Source: Adenophora triphylla var. japonica
Lineage: Eukaryota > Streptophyta > Magnoliopsida > Asterales > Campanulaceae
Assembly: GCA_022495995.1 (NCBI GenBank)
Contig: JAFEMH010001351.1
Location: 124,001-188,000, forward strand
Direction: 5' to 3'
Length of the DNA: 64,000 bases
The stretch's first letter is position 1. Each line of letters opens with the position of its first letter. Shown one piece after another: positions 33,282-45,030 of this stretch. Made by a program: the position numbers and the translations under genes. The notes under the pieces are model-generated. The model was given only the letters and a program-made list of their open reading frames with translations. It made no database searches and was not told where the DNA came from.

Positions 33282-34001
33282 TTATTTTTGTCCCCATGCG
33301 TGCACGCAAAGGTGCAACTTCTTAGCAGCTGCCAGAAATTCCACTGCTTGTAGTGGCGACAACACACCAACCAGCTCCTTCATTGTACTCAGCCTCAGCT
33401 GATCTGCTTTTTCCAACACACTCGCCATCCCCCGCGCGTGTTCTTCAAGTGCCTTTATCAAGTCCCCAGTCGACTCATTGATTCCACTCGCATTTTTCGC
33501 TATCAATGCGAATGGTTGGTCCGCCACGTCCTCTTGCAAGCTCGCCATCTTGCTCGATAGCTCGTCCTCTTGACGAACCGTCTTGGCTTGTAACGCGTTG
33601 ATTTCGAAGAGTTGGGCACTGGAGAGCGCGCCAAGGTCACCTGTCCTCTCGCCTCGTGTGAACTCAGTGAGTCGTGACTCGATCTCGGACCCACAGAGTG
33701 TGTAGACTAGGCGGATGAATGAGGACGGTCGGCACCCGCCGATCCATAGATGTGAGTTTTCTAGTGAGGTGCACCAAGTGGGTGCGAAGTAGTCCGAGAC
33801 ATTTTTACCAGCGAGAACTCCGCGTTTAACGACGTAATTTTCGTAGTTTTGGATGTTTGCTTGAACGAGTTGAGTCAAGTGCTCAACTCGGTGGGATTTT
33901 AGGGTTAGGGCTTGTTCGAGCTCTTTGAGGTCTTGTTGTTGGAGTTGCATCCATTCTTGGAAACACACATACTGGAGGGTTTGATCAGAACTACTAGACA
34001 T
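33282..34001 (-). CDS. DOG1-domain protein (DOG1-like family)
   Basis: A single-exon, intact gene of 239 residues. The start is ATG at 34001 (MSSSSDQ). An upstream in-frame TTG is not a start. The protein has FQEWMQLQQQDLKELEQAL near the N-terminus, then NYENYVVKRG, FAPTWCTSLENSHLWIGG with a following RPSSFIRLVY, and a C-terminal ADQLRLSTMKELVGVLSPLQ with an AVEFLAAAKKLHL block. These are hallmarks of the DOG1 domain (Pfam PF14144), which is shared by seed-dormancy DOG1, DOG1-like proteins and TGA-type bZIP factors. No bZIP region is present, so it fits the DOG1-like group, nuclear or cytosolic. It is the only clear host gene here. A hAT end lies about 220 bp beyond its stop and MITEs lie about 460 bp upstream. 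The exact paralogue cannot be named. Confidence 0.9.
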   Translation of the reverse strand: MSSSSDQTLQYVCFQEWMQLQQQDLKELEQALTLKSHRVEHLTQLVQANIQNYENYVVKRGVLAGKNVSDYFAPTWCTSLENSHLWIGGCRPSSFIRLVYTLCGSEIESRLTEFTRGERTGDLGALSSAQLFEINALQAKTVRQEDELSSKMASLQEDVADQPFALIAKNASGINESTGDLIKALEEHARGMASVLEKADQLRLSTMKELVGVLSPLQAVEFLAAAKKLHLCVHAWGQK

Positions 34002-34049
34002 TGGCAATAGTGGGTCCTCAATGTGGTTTGATTCTAGTAAGTGACAATT

Positions 34050-34059
34050 TTATTTATAG
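34050..34059 (-). promoter_or_regulatory. TATA box of the DOG1-like gene
   Basis: The minus strand reads CTATAAATAA about 50 bp upstream of the ATG, which would leave a leader of roughly 20-30 nt. Confidence 0.55.
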
Positions 34060-34464
34060 AAGAAGCTTTATTTAGGAGGACAAAATAGGAATAGGAAATT
34101 GAACTCCCAAGTTTATGTGCGGCGTATTAGGACAGAGTAGGTGAGTAGATGTGACGTCGACCAAATAGTGGCTTAATTACCACCGAGTATATTTTGCTCA
34201 ATTATCTTCAGTTTTATGACTTTCCTACAAATTGAAGGGGAAAATACAAAATTTTCTGAGGGCTCCACCAGTACGTCGGCTACTTGCCTATTTTGATCAA
34301 CCATTGAACCCAGTCTCCTCTTCTCTTCTCATCCCATCCAACCTTTCTCATCTTACTTTAATATTTAAATCTCTTAAGCCTCGTTTTTGATGCTTGAAAA
34401 TCCAAGTCAAGTAACGGCTATTCGATTCATTTATATCACTTAACTTTATTTGGTCCATCCATAA
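34060..34464. other. Upstream region of the DOG1-like gene
   Basis: No gene is seen. The stretch is moderately AT-rich and would hold the proximal promoter. I recognise no specific site with confidence. Confidence 0.5.
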
Positions 34465-34755
34465 TACTCCCTTCGTTCCGATCGAAGTGTCCGAAAAGGA
34501 CAATTGCACGAGAATTAAGAAAAGTGAGGTAAGAAAGAGAAAAGGTTAAATGTTGTGAGTATGAAAAATTAAATAGGAGAGATAATGAGTGGGAGGAATA
34601 GTTAGGAGAAAGAATGTTGTGAGTGTAAAAGTAAAGTAGGAGAGAGAATGAGGGGGTGGAATAGTGAAAAAACTTTCCTTTTTTGGGTATGAGACATTTT
34701 AAATGGGACGCCCAAAATAGAAACTTGGGACACTTCGACCGAGACGGAGGGAGTA
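34465..34755. mobile_element. MITE with GATCGAAGTGTCC inner ends
   Basis: Termini TACTCCCTTCGTTCCGATCG and the inverted CGACCGAGACGGAGGGAGTA bound 291 bp. TA duplication is present at both ends. It lies upstream of the DOG1-like gene. Confidence 0.88.
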
Positions 34756-34880
34756 TCATATAAGAGTTTGAGAATTCGTTTCCCTTATATATCAAATTCT
34801 CGTTATTTAACGTCATCGGATTACAATAAAAAATAGTGAATTTCTAATAAGTATATAAGGGTTTGGGAATTCGTTTCCCA

Positions 34881-35165
34881 TATGCTCCCTCCGTCTCATT
34901 GATAGCTTCACTTTTTGTCAAAACGTGTGTCTCATTAAAAGCTTTATCTTTTCTAAAATGACAAAGAATCTTTACTATTTCACCCACTCATTCTCTCCCC
35001 TATTTCACTTTTATACTCACAGCACTTTTCAAATTTACTATTTCCTCCACTCATTCTCTCTCTTATTTTACTTTTACACTCACAACACTTTCTCCATTTG
35101 CCTTTTTCCTTAATTTATGTATCCTGCTCAATAATGGTGAAGCTATAAACGGGACGGAGGGAGTA
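34881..35165. mobile_element. MITE with CTCCCTCCGTCTC ends
   Basis: The ends GCTCCCTCCGTCTCATTGAT and GGGACGGAGGGAGTA are inverted repeats. Its flanks (TTCGTTTCCCA before, TATCAAATTCT after) join into a near copy of the uninterrupted sequence at 34774-34797, which is a natural empty site. Confidence 0.88.
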
Positions 35166-35187
35166 TATCAAATTCTATTTCATCCTT

Positions 35188-35190
<3 letters not shown>

Positions 35191-35258
<68 letters not shown>
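35191..35258. repeat. (CT)34 microsatellite
   Basis: A perfect CT run of 68 bp just right of a MITE. Confidence 0.97.
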
Positions 35259-35261
<3 letters not shown>

Positions 35262-36251
35262 TTCCCCAACTTATAGCACTACTATCTAATTGTAAAAAAA
35301 ATTAAATAACAAAATATATTCTGAATGTTTTCATTTGAGAAGGAATTTTCGGCTTCAAATATTCTTGACATTTCTTTTATGCTTCAAACCAAATATTTTT
35401 TATAGTTATTAATTCTTCTTGGTATAGTATTTTTTTTTTAAATGATCATGAAAATAAACATATATTTAATAAGATTTATGAAAAGTTAAAAATAGATATT
35501 TTCATGGGATTAAAATTGTAAAAAATAAATATGTAATATCAATTTTTTTTGAGTTTTTTACAAAACAAAATTTAGGGAAAATTGCATTTTAGTTACCTGA
35601 GTTTGTCGAGATGTTTCAATTGGTTATCGAATTTGCATTTGTGTTGAGTTGAGTTTGTCTTTTTTGTTCAGAATCTAGTGTAATTTTGAATGAACCGTTA
35701 AAAATTTAACGAACAGATTACGTGACAATTAAACGGAATTGTTTGTTTGAAGTTGATTTTTTCTTTTAATGGGTTTATTGAAAATTTCATAAGTAAAAGG
35801 AGTATATTAAAACGTAAAATAAATATTTCATTTTTTAAGAGCAAATTTTTTTTTTAATAATATGAAAGAATCATAATAAATTAAGTTTTTTTTGGAAGGA
35901 TAATAAATTAAGCTATTAACTATTACCTTATTATATTTCACTAAAAAACTATTACCTAAGTATATAATTTTTAATATATATTTTTATAATATTAATTATT
36001 TAAATTGAATCTTTAAAAAAAAAACAAATAACTGGGGGAAAAAATAATTTTACTAAAGTACACTTATTACATTATAAATTAAAAATCATATAAATATTTT
36101 TTTACCCGAGAAAAAACCCAACTCGTTTTCATATCTATGTATACATTCATCCCCAAATCAAACACATTTCCTCCCTCTCTTTATCTTCCATAACCACCCC
36201 ATTTCCACCTTTCAATCACCACCACCGTGCAACAACCATAATTACTATCAT
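35259..36251. other. AT-rich intergenic sequence
   Basis: About 1 kb of very AT-rich sequence without ORFs. The last 130 bp become C-rich and leader-like (ACACATTTCCTCCCTCTCTT) before the small ORF at 36252. Confidence 0.6.
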
Positions 36252-36356
36252 ATGACTACCGCCGCCAAGAGAAAAATCATCACCAACAATAAAAAAATCA
36301 TGTCCAATAAGAACATCCCGTTTGACAACCGGGGAATTGAAGCTCTGGAAGTGTAA
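36252..36356 (+). other. Small ORF (34 codons), possibly the cut first exon of a host gene
   Basis: ATG at 36252 follows a pyrimidine-rich leader and opens MTTAAKRKIITNNKK. The frame ends at TAA 36354-36356, exactly where sequence belonging to E4 begins. It could be a gene start cut by E4 or chance. No family is recognised. Confidence 0.3.
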
Positions 36357-36359
36357 TAA

Positions 36360-38936
36360 TTATTTGTCGACATCAAATTCTTTTGGTCCACGGAGAAGTC
36401 AAAATCAGCATGAGGATTAGCAGCATCAAATGGATCATACTCAAAAGGCTCAGGTGTCTTGAACTCTATGTCATCGTCCTCTTCAAAAAAATCAGAAAGG
36501 GATGGATCCTCCTACTCAAAAATGGGATCAACTTTCTCAACAACAGATTTACCCTTTAGCTAGGCACTAGCTTGACTGACCAGAAGGCTTGCTTGAATAG
36601 CCGCTTGAGTAGCCAACTCTTCTACAGATGACTGTTGCAAGTCTAGTTCACTTTCAAATAGGCTTTTGGCCGTAGCTGCTTGCAGTTCAATATCCTCAGA
36701 AGCAGCAGCAAGCGTCTCCTCCTCAATCGGCTTAGCAGATCCATCGATTGAGGGTATCTCAACCGGTTGAACAACCGGTGAGGCAGCAGACAAAACTTTT
36801 TCTCCTCCTAGGCTTGTAACAGGTGATGTATCAGTTAAGCCTCTTCCTAATCTCCTGACCGGTGTCATCGGTTGAGGAGTCACAAAATCCATCCTTGGCT
36901 CATCAAGGCCACTAGAACTAGAGCTGGAGCTAGAGTGCTCACTTTCATCACCCAAACCATCATCATCAAAATCTTCATCATCACCATCCTTAAATAACTC
37001 TTCTATCTCTTCATCGGTTGTGGAGGTTAACTTTGACTGAAGAGAATAAGTTAGCTAGATTCACATTTCTCATGGCCTGCAGATCTCTATCCACTTCCAA
37101 CATATTCTCTATATTCTCTATCAGGTCCATGACATTTCTAATCAGTTGATTTCTTCTTGTACCCAAAGAGAGAGTCTCAGAATCAAAATGTGGAAAGGAA
37201 TCATCAGGATGTTCATATCTGACCAACTGATAGGGGTCGGACTCTTTAAGTGTGTCTTGGACTTCATACAGCATAGAAAAATCAGCCCACACATCATGAA
37301 CCACCATGTCCTTACACAACCGATCTTGAGCAAGATAGATAGCATTCCACATATTGGGAAACAAATCACAATATTGGTTGTAGAGCTTCAAGAGGTCCTG
37401 TTTGGATAGAAAGGCATCAATCTCACTCAGTTGGCAGTATTTGCTGAAGTAGATGCCTTTATCTTCGTGAGTGTTTTCAAAGTCTACATACTTGTACGCA
37501 TCACTAGCAGGATCAAAGTCTTTATGCAGCTCATGGAATTGAAGAAGTTTTCTAAGAAATGGAGGTAGATGATCAATAGGATGGACCAAGTTGGGTGAAG
37601 AAACAAGTTTGTCTTGGACAGCCCAAGGGTTATTGTAGTAAATGTGGAAGGTTGGGTTTCTAATCGGTTGACACTTTCTAACTGATGGGTTTGAGGCATG
37701 GCTGGTTATGAGGACCTTACCGGTCAGAAAGTTGTGATAGAGCAACCTCTTAGGGATAAAAGGAACAAAGTTTGAAATATCATCTTCAATCAGTTTTCTT
37801 TTCCCAGCATTTTCTTTGGCTAACTGAGAAGTGGATTTTGGGATAGGTTTGGATTTGGGTAAGGAGGATAAGGTAGAGGGAGCTGGAAATTTTTGGACTT
37901 GGGGAGGAACAAATTGCTTTCTAGCTGTATTCTTGGGTCTGACTGATGGTGAGGTAGAAGGGGCAATCGGTTGAGAAGATGTCGATTGAGAGGCTGTCGG
38001 TTGAGGGGCTGGATCGATTGCCTTACTCTTGACCGGTAGAGTGGTAGCCGATTGAGAGGACTCAGGCTCAGCAGTCCTCCTGACTTTTGGCCTATAGGCC
38101 TTCTTCTTCTTCTCAACCGGTTGAGCACCAGTTGAGGCTTCACCAGTTGAAGCTTCACCGGTTGAGGTTGTTGCCTCTTTAGATATTCTTCCCCAGTCAG
38201 ATTTATCAAAGGTTTTCACCCATGACTGAGGGTAGCTGGATTGTTCGGCTGAAGCAGGAAGAATAGTAGAGTTCTTCCTCAACACTTTGCTAACCAGTAG
38301 ATAATGGCAAGGCCTAGCTTTGTTGGCTCTGGCAAGAGGCTTCTCCTTGTAAAACTTCTTGAAGACAATAACAATAACGTTGTAGATGAACGTACACCAA
38401 TTGAATTCCTTCTGTAGAATAATGGTAGCCGTGGCTTCAAATTGGATCATTTTTATGCAGTGGTATGATCCAGACCGGCAGATGATACAACGGTCAACGA
38501 TTTCAGCAAGAGCGTAGTTGAGGGAATCTAAGTCAGCCTTTTTGTTACCCTCACTGATTAAGAAGGGCTCTTCACCTCTTATCTGAGCCCATGACAACTT
38601 CATATTTTACATAGATACAGTTGAGGGACCGATTGAGGCTAGGGTAGGAAAGGCTTTAGCAATGGAGCCTGGGGAGAAAGTTACAGGCACACCAGTAACG
38701 ATTGACAGAATAGAGGGCACTTCACCAGCCTTTGAATTCTTATCCAGAGACCCATTATCAATCATCTCATTTACTAACTTATAGTAAATGTCTTCAAATC
38801 CTTCAGGCAGCAAGAATGGCAGAACATCAGCACCAACAAGGATAGCTTTTAAAAGGTTACCCTGCTCAGACTTGAAGAAATAAGATAGAATGTAACCTCC
38901 ATATATGTCTTTATTGGGAGTTGGTTTGGGAGCCAT
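36360..38936 (-). pseudogene. E4 3' ORF (Sirevirus extra or envelope-like ORF)
   Basis: Three linked frames (38936-38607, 38603-37011, then below 36955) form one long ORF of roughly 800 codons with one stop between MAPKPTPNKDIYGG...STVSM and MKLSWAQIRGEEP, and one frameshift near 37015. The N-terminal part is globular. The middle (about residues 150-330) is a Ser/Thr/Pro/Gln-rich linker with repeats such as TSTGEASTGEASTGAQPVE, and the C-terminus is acidic and Ser-rich. Such ORFs are called envelope-like in Sireviruses, but no signal peptide or membrane segment is evident here. The function is unknown. Confidence 0.7.
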
Positions 38937-39796
38937 CTGTAAAAATCAAACATCAAAACACAACATTTTAAGTTAGAACATTTTATTAGATACACAAAAA
39001 AAATATTCATTACTTTGAAAGTTTCTAAGTGTTCTAAGTGTTATCAGATAAATGTTGATGAGAGATGAAGAAAAGTTTGAAGGTTTGAAGAACTTCGAAG
39101 GAAGTTATGATCTTTGCCGGTTGAGAGCATAAAACTTGAGAGAATTTGAGAGAGAATGAGAGTTTGTGAAAAAGTAAAAATTTGCTTTTGAATCCTTTAT
39201 ATAGGGTGAGAGAAAGGAAGGATACGAACAGTTTTTATGTGGAATAGCAAAATTTGTTGAAAATATTTTAATTGAAGCTTAAAAATAGGGGATAATGAAA
39301 CACGAACTTAATGCAAATAAAATATGGAAGCATAAAATTAGGAACGTGTGTGCAACAGTTTAAATTTTAAACATAATAATGAACAAAAAGATAACCTTTT
39401 GGATAAATAAGAATAATACAGAGATTACCTTTTTGATCAAAATAAAAATTTTGATCAACCTACGAAACAAAGTTGGTAAACAACTCATTGTTGTGTCAGA
39501 CAACGGCGAAAAAGACTTGAAAGGACAGCAGGGTGTCAGATGCGCCGGTTAAAATGGATTGGTCCGGTCGCAGTTCGTTGTCGGTTAGGCTTTTGATGAC
39601 CGGTTGAACTTAGATGACCGGTTGAAGGTAACCGCTTGAAGGCTTGAACGATTACGGCTTGTGACCGGTTAAATGATATGATCGGTCAAGGGGTATGACC
39701 ACTTGAGAGCTTGCTGTCGGTTAAGGTTGAGGGTAGAATAGGGATATCACCTTTTTTAATCAGTTGAGCTTAAACAAGTAGCAAAGTTAGCACAGT
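38937..39796. other. E4 spacer between pol and the 3' ORF
   Basis: Non-coding. The part 39538-39730 is dense in CCGGTTGA, CCGGTTAA and related strings. An AT-rich stretch lies at 38940-39480. Confidence 0.7.
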
Positions 39797-40290
39797 TTAT
39801 CCACGTATATCAATTATGCCTAGTTCACCTCTAAGGAATTCAAAATGTTTAGTGTCTAAGGGTTTTGTTAATATATCAGCTAACTGATAATCAGTATGAA
39901 CTTTTAAAAGAACAACATTACCCTTTTCAACATGATCCTTGAGGAAATGGCATTTGATGTCTATGTGCTTTGTCTTGGAATGCATCACAAGATTATTGTA
40001 GAAGTGGAAATTGAAGCTTGCTTCTTACAAGACCAGGACACCAATCGGTGACCTAGAAATTGACAAGTCTCACTAGTACTTTTCCTTGTGACCCTACAAG
40101 CTGCAAAATCAGCATCTGAATAGCCAATTAGTGTAAAAGATGAATCTCTAGGGTATCATAAACCTAAGTGAACAATTCCCATAGATATCTTATGATTCTT
40201 TTGACAGCTTGAAGGTGAGAATCTCTAGGATTAGCTTGAAACCTAGCACACACACATACAACAAACATGATATCTGGTCTACTAGCAATT
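39797..40290 (-). pseudogene. E4 RNase H (partial)
   Basis: The frame 39988-39797 has SKTKHIDIKCHFLKDHVEKG and QLADILTKPLD, the C-terminal end of copia RNase H. Upstream, up to 40290, only decayed pieces remain, including a segment around 40100 encoding part of the ADFA-like region. Confidence 0.8.
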
Positions 40291-40292
40291 AA

Positions 40293-40858
40293 TTAAAGTA
40301 GAAATCCTATCATACCTCGGTAAAGTGTCATATCTACTTTCTTACCAGACTTATCTTTGTAAAGATGTACATTAGTAGCGATTGGAGTGCTTTGAGGATG
40401 AGTAGAGTTAAGGCCAAATTTTTTTATAAGCTCATTTGTATACTTGGCTTGATTGATGAAGATTCCTTCTTGAGTTTGTTTAACTTGAAATCCAAGGAAG
40501 AAGGTTAATTCTTCCATCATGCTTATCTCGAACTTGTTTTTCATAAGTTTCTCAAATCTCTTGTATAGTTTTCGTTAGTAGAACCAAATATAATATCATC
40601 TACATATATTTGAACTAACAATGAATGACCATTATGCTTAGCAATGAATAAGGTTGTATCGATTTTACCTCTTTCGAACTTCTCACTAATTAAGAATTTG
40701 GAGAGAGTTTCGTACCATGATCTTGGATCTTGCTTGAGGCCGTACAAGGCTTTGTTTAACCTATAGACATGATTAGGATTATTGGAGTCTTCAAACCTGG
40801 GAGGTTGATCAACGTATACAAGCTCTTGAAGTTCTCCACTGAGGAAAGCACTTTTCAC
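40293..40858 (-). pseudogene. E4 reverse transcriptase (N-terminal part deleted)
   Basis: The frames 40858-40541 and 40544-40293 carry [45 protein letters not shown] and MMEELTFFLGFQVKQTQEG. The YVDD site is intact. The part before KSAFLSG, including the WV/FAPVAR region of copia RT, is missing. Confidence 0.9.
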
Positions 40859-41218
40859 GTCCTCTAGCTGGTCTCACTTTTCTTGAAATGTTTTGCCTGA
40901 CTGATTCTTGTCTTAAGATTTCTAGGGGAGGAGTAGAATCAGTTGAGGGAGGCGTGACCGGTTGAGATAAGGATCGGTCATGAACTGGTGAGGTTGAAAG
41001 ATGATCAGATTCAGGTTGAGGTGAAGAAAATGGTATATGAATATTGGAAATTGGTTTAGGTTCAGGTTCAGGTGGTGTAATGGGAACATTTGTAGATGGA
41101 CTAGTTGGTAGGGAATCGATTAAGGGATTTTGAGAATTGGATTCTCTTCTAACCGATCGAGGAAAAATGAATCATCAACTAGGGATCTATCGGTTACACC
41201 ACTTGACTTGCCTGAATT

Positions 41219-42600
41219 CTAAGCTGGAGGTTGATTAGCATTGGTACTGGTGTTTTGATTGGAGTTAGAGTTGTTGGATTCACCTGTCTCAAAAACACCA
41301 GAATCATTAGTACTATTTGGAGCTTTGTCAGACTCTAGCAAATCAAATTCATCAAATGTAACATGAATAGATTCAACAATTTTCAACAGACGTTTATTGA
41401 ATATTCTGAAAGCCTTATTGTGCTTGGCATAACCAACAAAGATACCTTCATCGAATTTCTCGTCAAATTTACCTCGATATTCTTTACCGTTGTAAAGAAC
41501 ATAACATTTACAGCCGAATATTTTGAAGAAAACGATGTTGGGAATTCTGCCACGCCAAAACTCGTGAGAAGTCTTGTTGTGAAATTTGTTGACCAATGAC
41601 CGATTCTGAGTGAAGCATGTTGTGTTGATAGCTTCAGGCCAAAAGTACTTGGGTAGCCTTGCTTCAGATATCATAATTTTGCCAGCCTCGATCAAGGTTC
41701 TGTTCTTTCTCTCAACAACACTATTTTGTTATGGTGTTCCAGCAGCTGAGAAATTATGATTAATTCCGTGATCATCACAGTACTAAGCAATGTCATTGTT
41801 CTTGAACTCCGTTCCATTTTTGAATCTCATACTGATGATGCCACTTTCTTTTTGAGTTTGAAGTAGATGGGAAAGCTTGGTGGCAACTCCATAAGTGTCA
41901 TATTTGGAGCTGAAAGTTTCCACCCAAGTATATCTTGAATAATCGTCTACAACAACCAAGGTATATCTGCTTTCCCCTAAACTGGCAGTTGTTGTGGGGC
42001 CAAACAGATCCATATGTAGCAGTTGGAGGCACTTAGATGTGGACATGGAGGGCTTACTTTGTAATGATGTCTTATTTTGTTTTCCTAGCTGGCATGCTCT
42101 ACATTTCCTTTCATGATCAACAGACACTTGAGGTAAGTCGATTACCAAATTTGCATTGGATAGCTTGGATAGGTATTTGAAGTTCAAGTGACTGAGTCTC
42201 TTGTGCCAAAGCCATAAGTTCTCACTGATGTTCTTTGCTACAAAACAAACATTAGTAACACTAGAAACAGCATTTAAATCTATTGCATATATGGTACCTT
42301 TTCTTTGTCCAGTGAGAAAGGTTTCTTCGATAGCAATGTTTTTCACATAATAGTTGGAAGAAGTAAATACACAGTGCATACCTTTATCAAAAAAATGTGA
42401 TATAGGGAGAAGGTTATGTTTAAATCCATCCACAAAAGATACCTTCTGTACAGTAATTGTACCTCTTATGATGGATCCACGACCTACAATTTTACCATTA
42501 GCGTTGTCACCAAAGACAACTGGAGGACCTGGATGCTTCTTCAATATCAGTAATGAGATCTGCCTGGCCAGTTATATGCCTTGAGAATCCAATGTCCAAG
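41219..42600 (-). pseudogene. E4 integrase with GAG-pre-integrase domain
   Basis: The frame 42544-41783 has the pre-integrase zinc region (LWHKRLSHLNFKYLSKL and CRACQLGKQNKTS) and the core start LLHMDLFGP, then VVDDYSRYTW and a second motif RFKNGTEF, where the family has RSDNGTEF. After a stop near 41780 the next block (41695-41219) has ERKNRT just before it, the catalytic Glu, and the IN-RT linker. A stop (TAA) also lies near 41730. Confidence 0.9.
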
Positions 42601-42757
42601 ATCCAAATGTCCTTACTTGCATCGGTTGAGGCAATAAAGCATACCTGAAATAAAACATTAACCTTATGGTCTCCCTTATTCTTTTGGGTCCAAAGAGTTA
42701 GTTCCCCTTTGGCAGCTATACTTGGCCACTACTTGAGCTTTGAGGCTCAGTGGGTCC

Positions 42758-44554
42758 TGTAATGTACCCAATTTTTACGTTTTTTGAAAAATCAAACGGA
42801 GTCGCCACACCGTTTTTAGTTTATGGCCAAAACTTTGAAAAATGCCCAAAAATGAGAGAAGTGGGTTCAGAGGTCACGTTACACTCCGGGAAGAACGTTA
42901 GGGTTCACCCGGAATGCCTCGTAAAATGAGTCTTCCTAACTTAAAACCATTTGTGTGTGTGTGTATGTTTTGCAAAAAGGAATTTTCTGGAAATAAAAGT
43001 TTTGACTGGACTAGACTGAAATTTATCAAAATAATGTGCTTATGTGAGTGAAAAATGACTGGAAAAACAAAATGTCTGTCCCATACATTTCTGTCCGCGC
43101 GGATCAGGCTGAGGTTCAATCCTGTCCGCGCGGATGGGACAGTAATGTTCCTTTTTTTTTGCAGCTTTCCAGTCTGATTCTTTAATTTTCAGAAAGTCAA
43201 CTGGATTTACGTAACTTAATCGGAGTTGCAACAGAAAATGTCAAATAAGAGAATTTTTGAATTTGGCATCCATGCTTGTCCCCACTTTCCTTAGGCTTTG
43301 ATTAGTGATCACTAAACATGATTAGTGGTGATCTACTATATCAAGCCATCATTAGGGTACATTAGGACTTGGAAGCACTTCATTTTCTTGGGATGGGGAG
43401 ATTTGACATAAAACAAAGATTAATGTATGAAATTGAATTTAGGTCAAGGATGTATCAACCTTAGAGTGGATTTCTAAGATGGTCATTAAGATGACCATCC
43501 TTGAGATCTTTGAACTCAATGTATCAACTTCACCCTTTTTGTAACCTAGGAACCTTAATGATCTTCATCCATGGAAATGGTTCCAAGGTGAAGATCTTAG
43601 GCTTGGAAAAACATTTACAAGGAATTAAAAACAATTTAGACCATTTAAAGTGGTTATCCATGGAAATTTATTCCAAGTTGGCCACATTTTAGGTCAAGTA
43701 AGAACTAATTACATAAAAGAAGATGAAAAATAAGAATATGGGCCATTTAGTGTGATCATCCATGGAGATGAACTCCAAGGTGACCACACTTTAGGCCAAG
43801 AGATCAAGTAACAATTAGCTAGTTAATGTAAAAGGGACAAAGGGGAACAACATAATAAAAGATGTAGATCTTCATGGAAGATCATCCATGGAGATGAACT
43901 CCATGGAGATCTTCCTAGATCCAAGGACTAGGGGAGTTGGGATCAACAATTATTTAAGCAACAAGTGAATGAAACAAGTAGATAGAGTTGATCAAGAAGA
44001 AGTGATGCAAAATGACAAGATAACAAGGTTAATGAGGAGGATGGTTAAACAAAGGTAAGTTTAGGGCAAAAGAAGGAGGGTTTTACCGATGGTGACACTC
44101 TATCTTCTTTGGTTAGAGTTTGACTTGAGGAGTATCAAGATTTAGTGTTTGGATTTGTGTTTGAGGTTTGTGTTTGGATGAATGTTTGAAGGTTGTTTTC
44201 TGGGGATATTTCGGCAATGTAACAGTAAGTCAGTTGTTGCTGTCTAAACTGAGAGAGAAGGGCTCAATTTATAGGCTGTCTGAGATTGCATTAATGTCCG
44301 CGCGGATTGGACTGAGGTCCTCATTTTCATCCGCGTGGATGGGAACGTAGGCGTGACTGCTTTTTGCAGAAAAGCTGTTTTGGCATTTTGTCTTTGGTCA
44401 ATATTCCCTTTTTATTGGAAATGACAAATATCCGTGAGATTTTGTCTATTTTTTATTCCTAAAATGTCCTTCCTCATTTAAAATGCCCCTAGATGATTAT
44501 AAATCATTAATTTGGGCTGACGGAACATTAACGACTCAGATTGGGGTACTTACA
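42758..44554 (-). repeat. E6 3' LTR (1797 bp)
   Basis: It begins TGTAATGTACCCAATTT and ends TTGGGGTACTTACA, so the ends form a short inverted repeat with TG...CA. It has three TCCGCGCGGA palindromes (near 43094, 43124 and 44300) and a fourth variant, TCCGCGTGGA. No partner LTR is in the window. Confidence 0.8.
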
Positions 44555-45030
44555 GTAGCCCCTCGGCGACGGTACTTCCAGGGGAAGTGGGGTCGTCGAA
44601 AAAAAATGAGGACCCCAATCTGGCAAACGTTGCCGAGATGGGCGAGGAGGTGACCGAAACGGTCGGATGGCTGGACCCTCAACGAAAGGATTCCTACGTA
44701 TCCCATTTGGGAATCAAGCCGGTCGTAGTTCGGGTCTTTCGACTATATTCAGACGTCGACCCTAGAGTGACTGTTTTGGGGAGTCAACCTGGTGAGCGAG
44801 TTCTGCAGTCGGTTGCTGAAAAGAAACTCTGCTGGGAATAGAAGATGACCATTTTGGTCTGATGGCTAGAGTTGTATATCCTCACCGCTGGGGAAAGGAA
44901 TGACCATTTTGGTCTGGTGGCTGAACCTAATGGTAGGCTACCTACGTATCCTTAAGAGGAATCAAGCCAATCATAGTTCGGGTCTTTCGACTATCTTCAG
45001 ACGTTGACCCTAGAGTGACTGTTTTGAGGC
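44555..45030 (-). other. E6 polypurine tract and 3' untranslated region start
   Basis: The minus strand reads GCCGAGGGGCTAC directly before the LTR. Further right the block CTACGTATCC...GGGAATCAAGCC...CGTAGTTCG occurs at about 44694 and 44937. Confidence 0.6.

Larger units (their letters stand above)
36357..42757 (-). mobile_element. E4: truncated Ty1 (copia) Sirevirus-like element
   Basis: On the minus strand the order is integrase, RT, RNase H, then a long extra ORF. An extra ORF after pol is the mark of Sireviruses (established knowledge). Gag and the 5' LTR are missing because E6 begins at 42758, and no 3' LTR is found on the left. Deletions remove the N-terminal half of RT and part of RNase H. 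The sequence is peppered with ACCGGTTGA-type motifs. Confidence 0.85.

Noticed and set aside
34925..35113. ORFs inside MITEs
   Set aside because: AT-rich repetitive frames. MITEs are non-coding.
36560..38936. Calling the E4 extra ORF a true envelope gene
   Set aside because: No signal peptide, transmembrane segment or fusion-like region is visible, so only the neutral name 3' ORF is supported.
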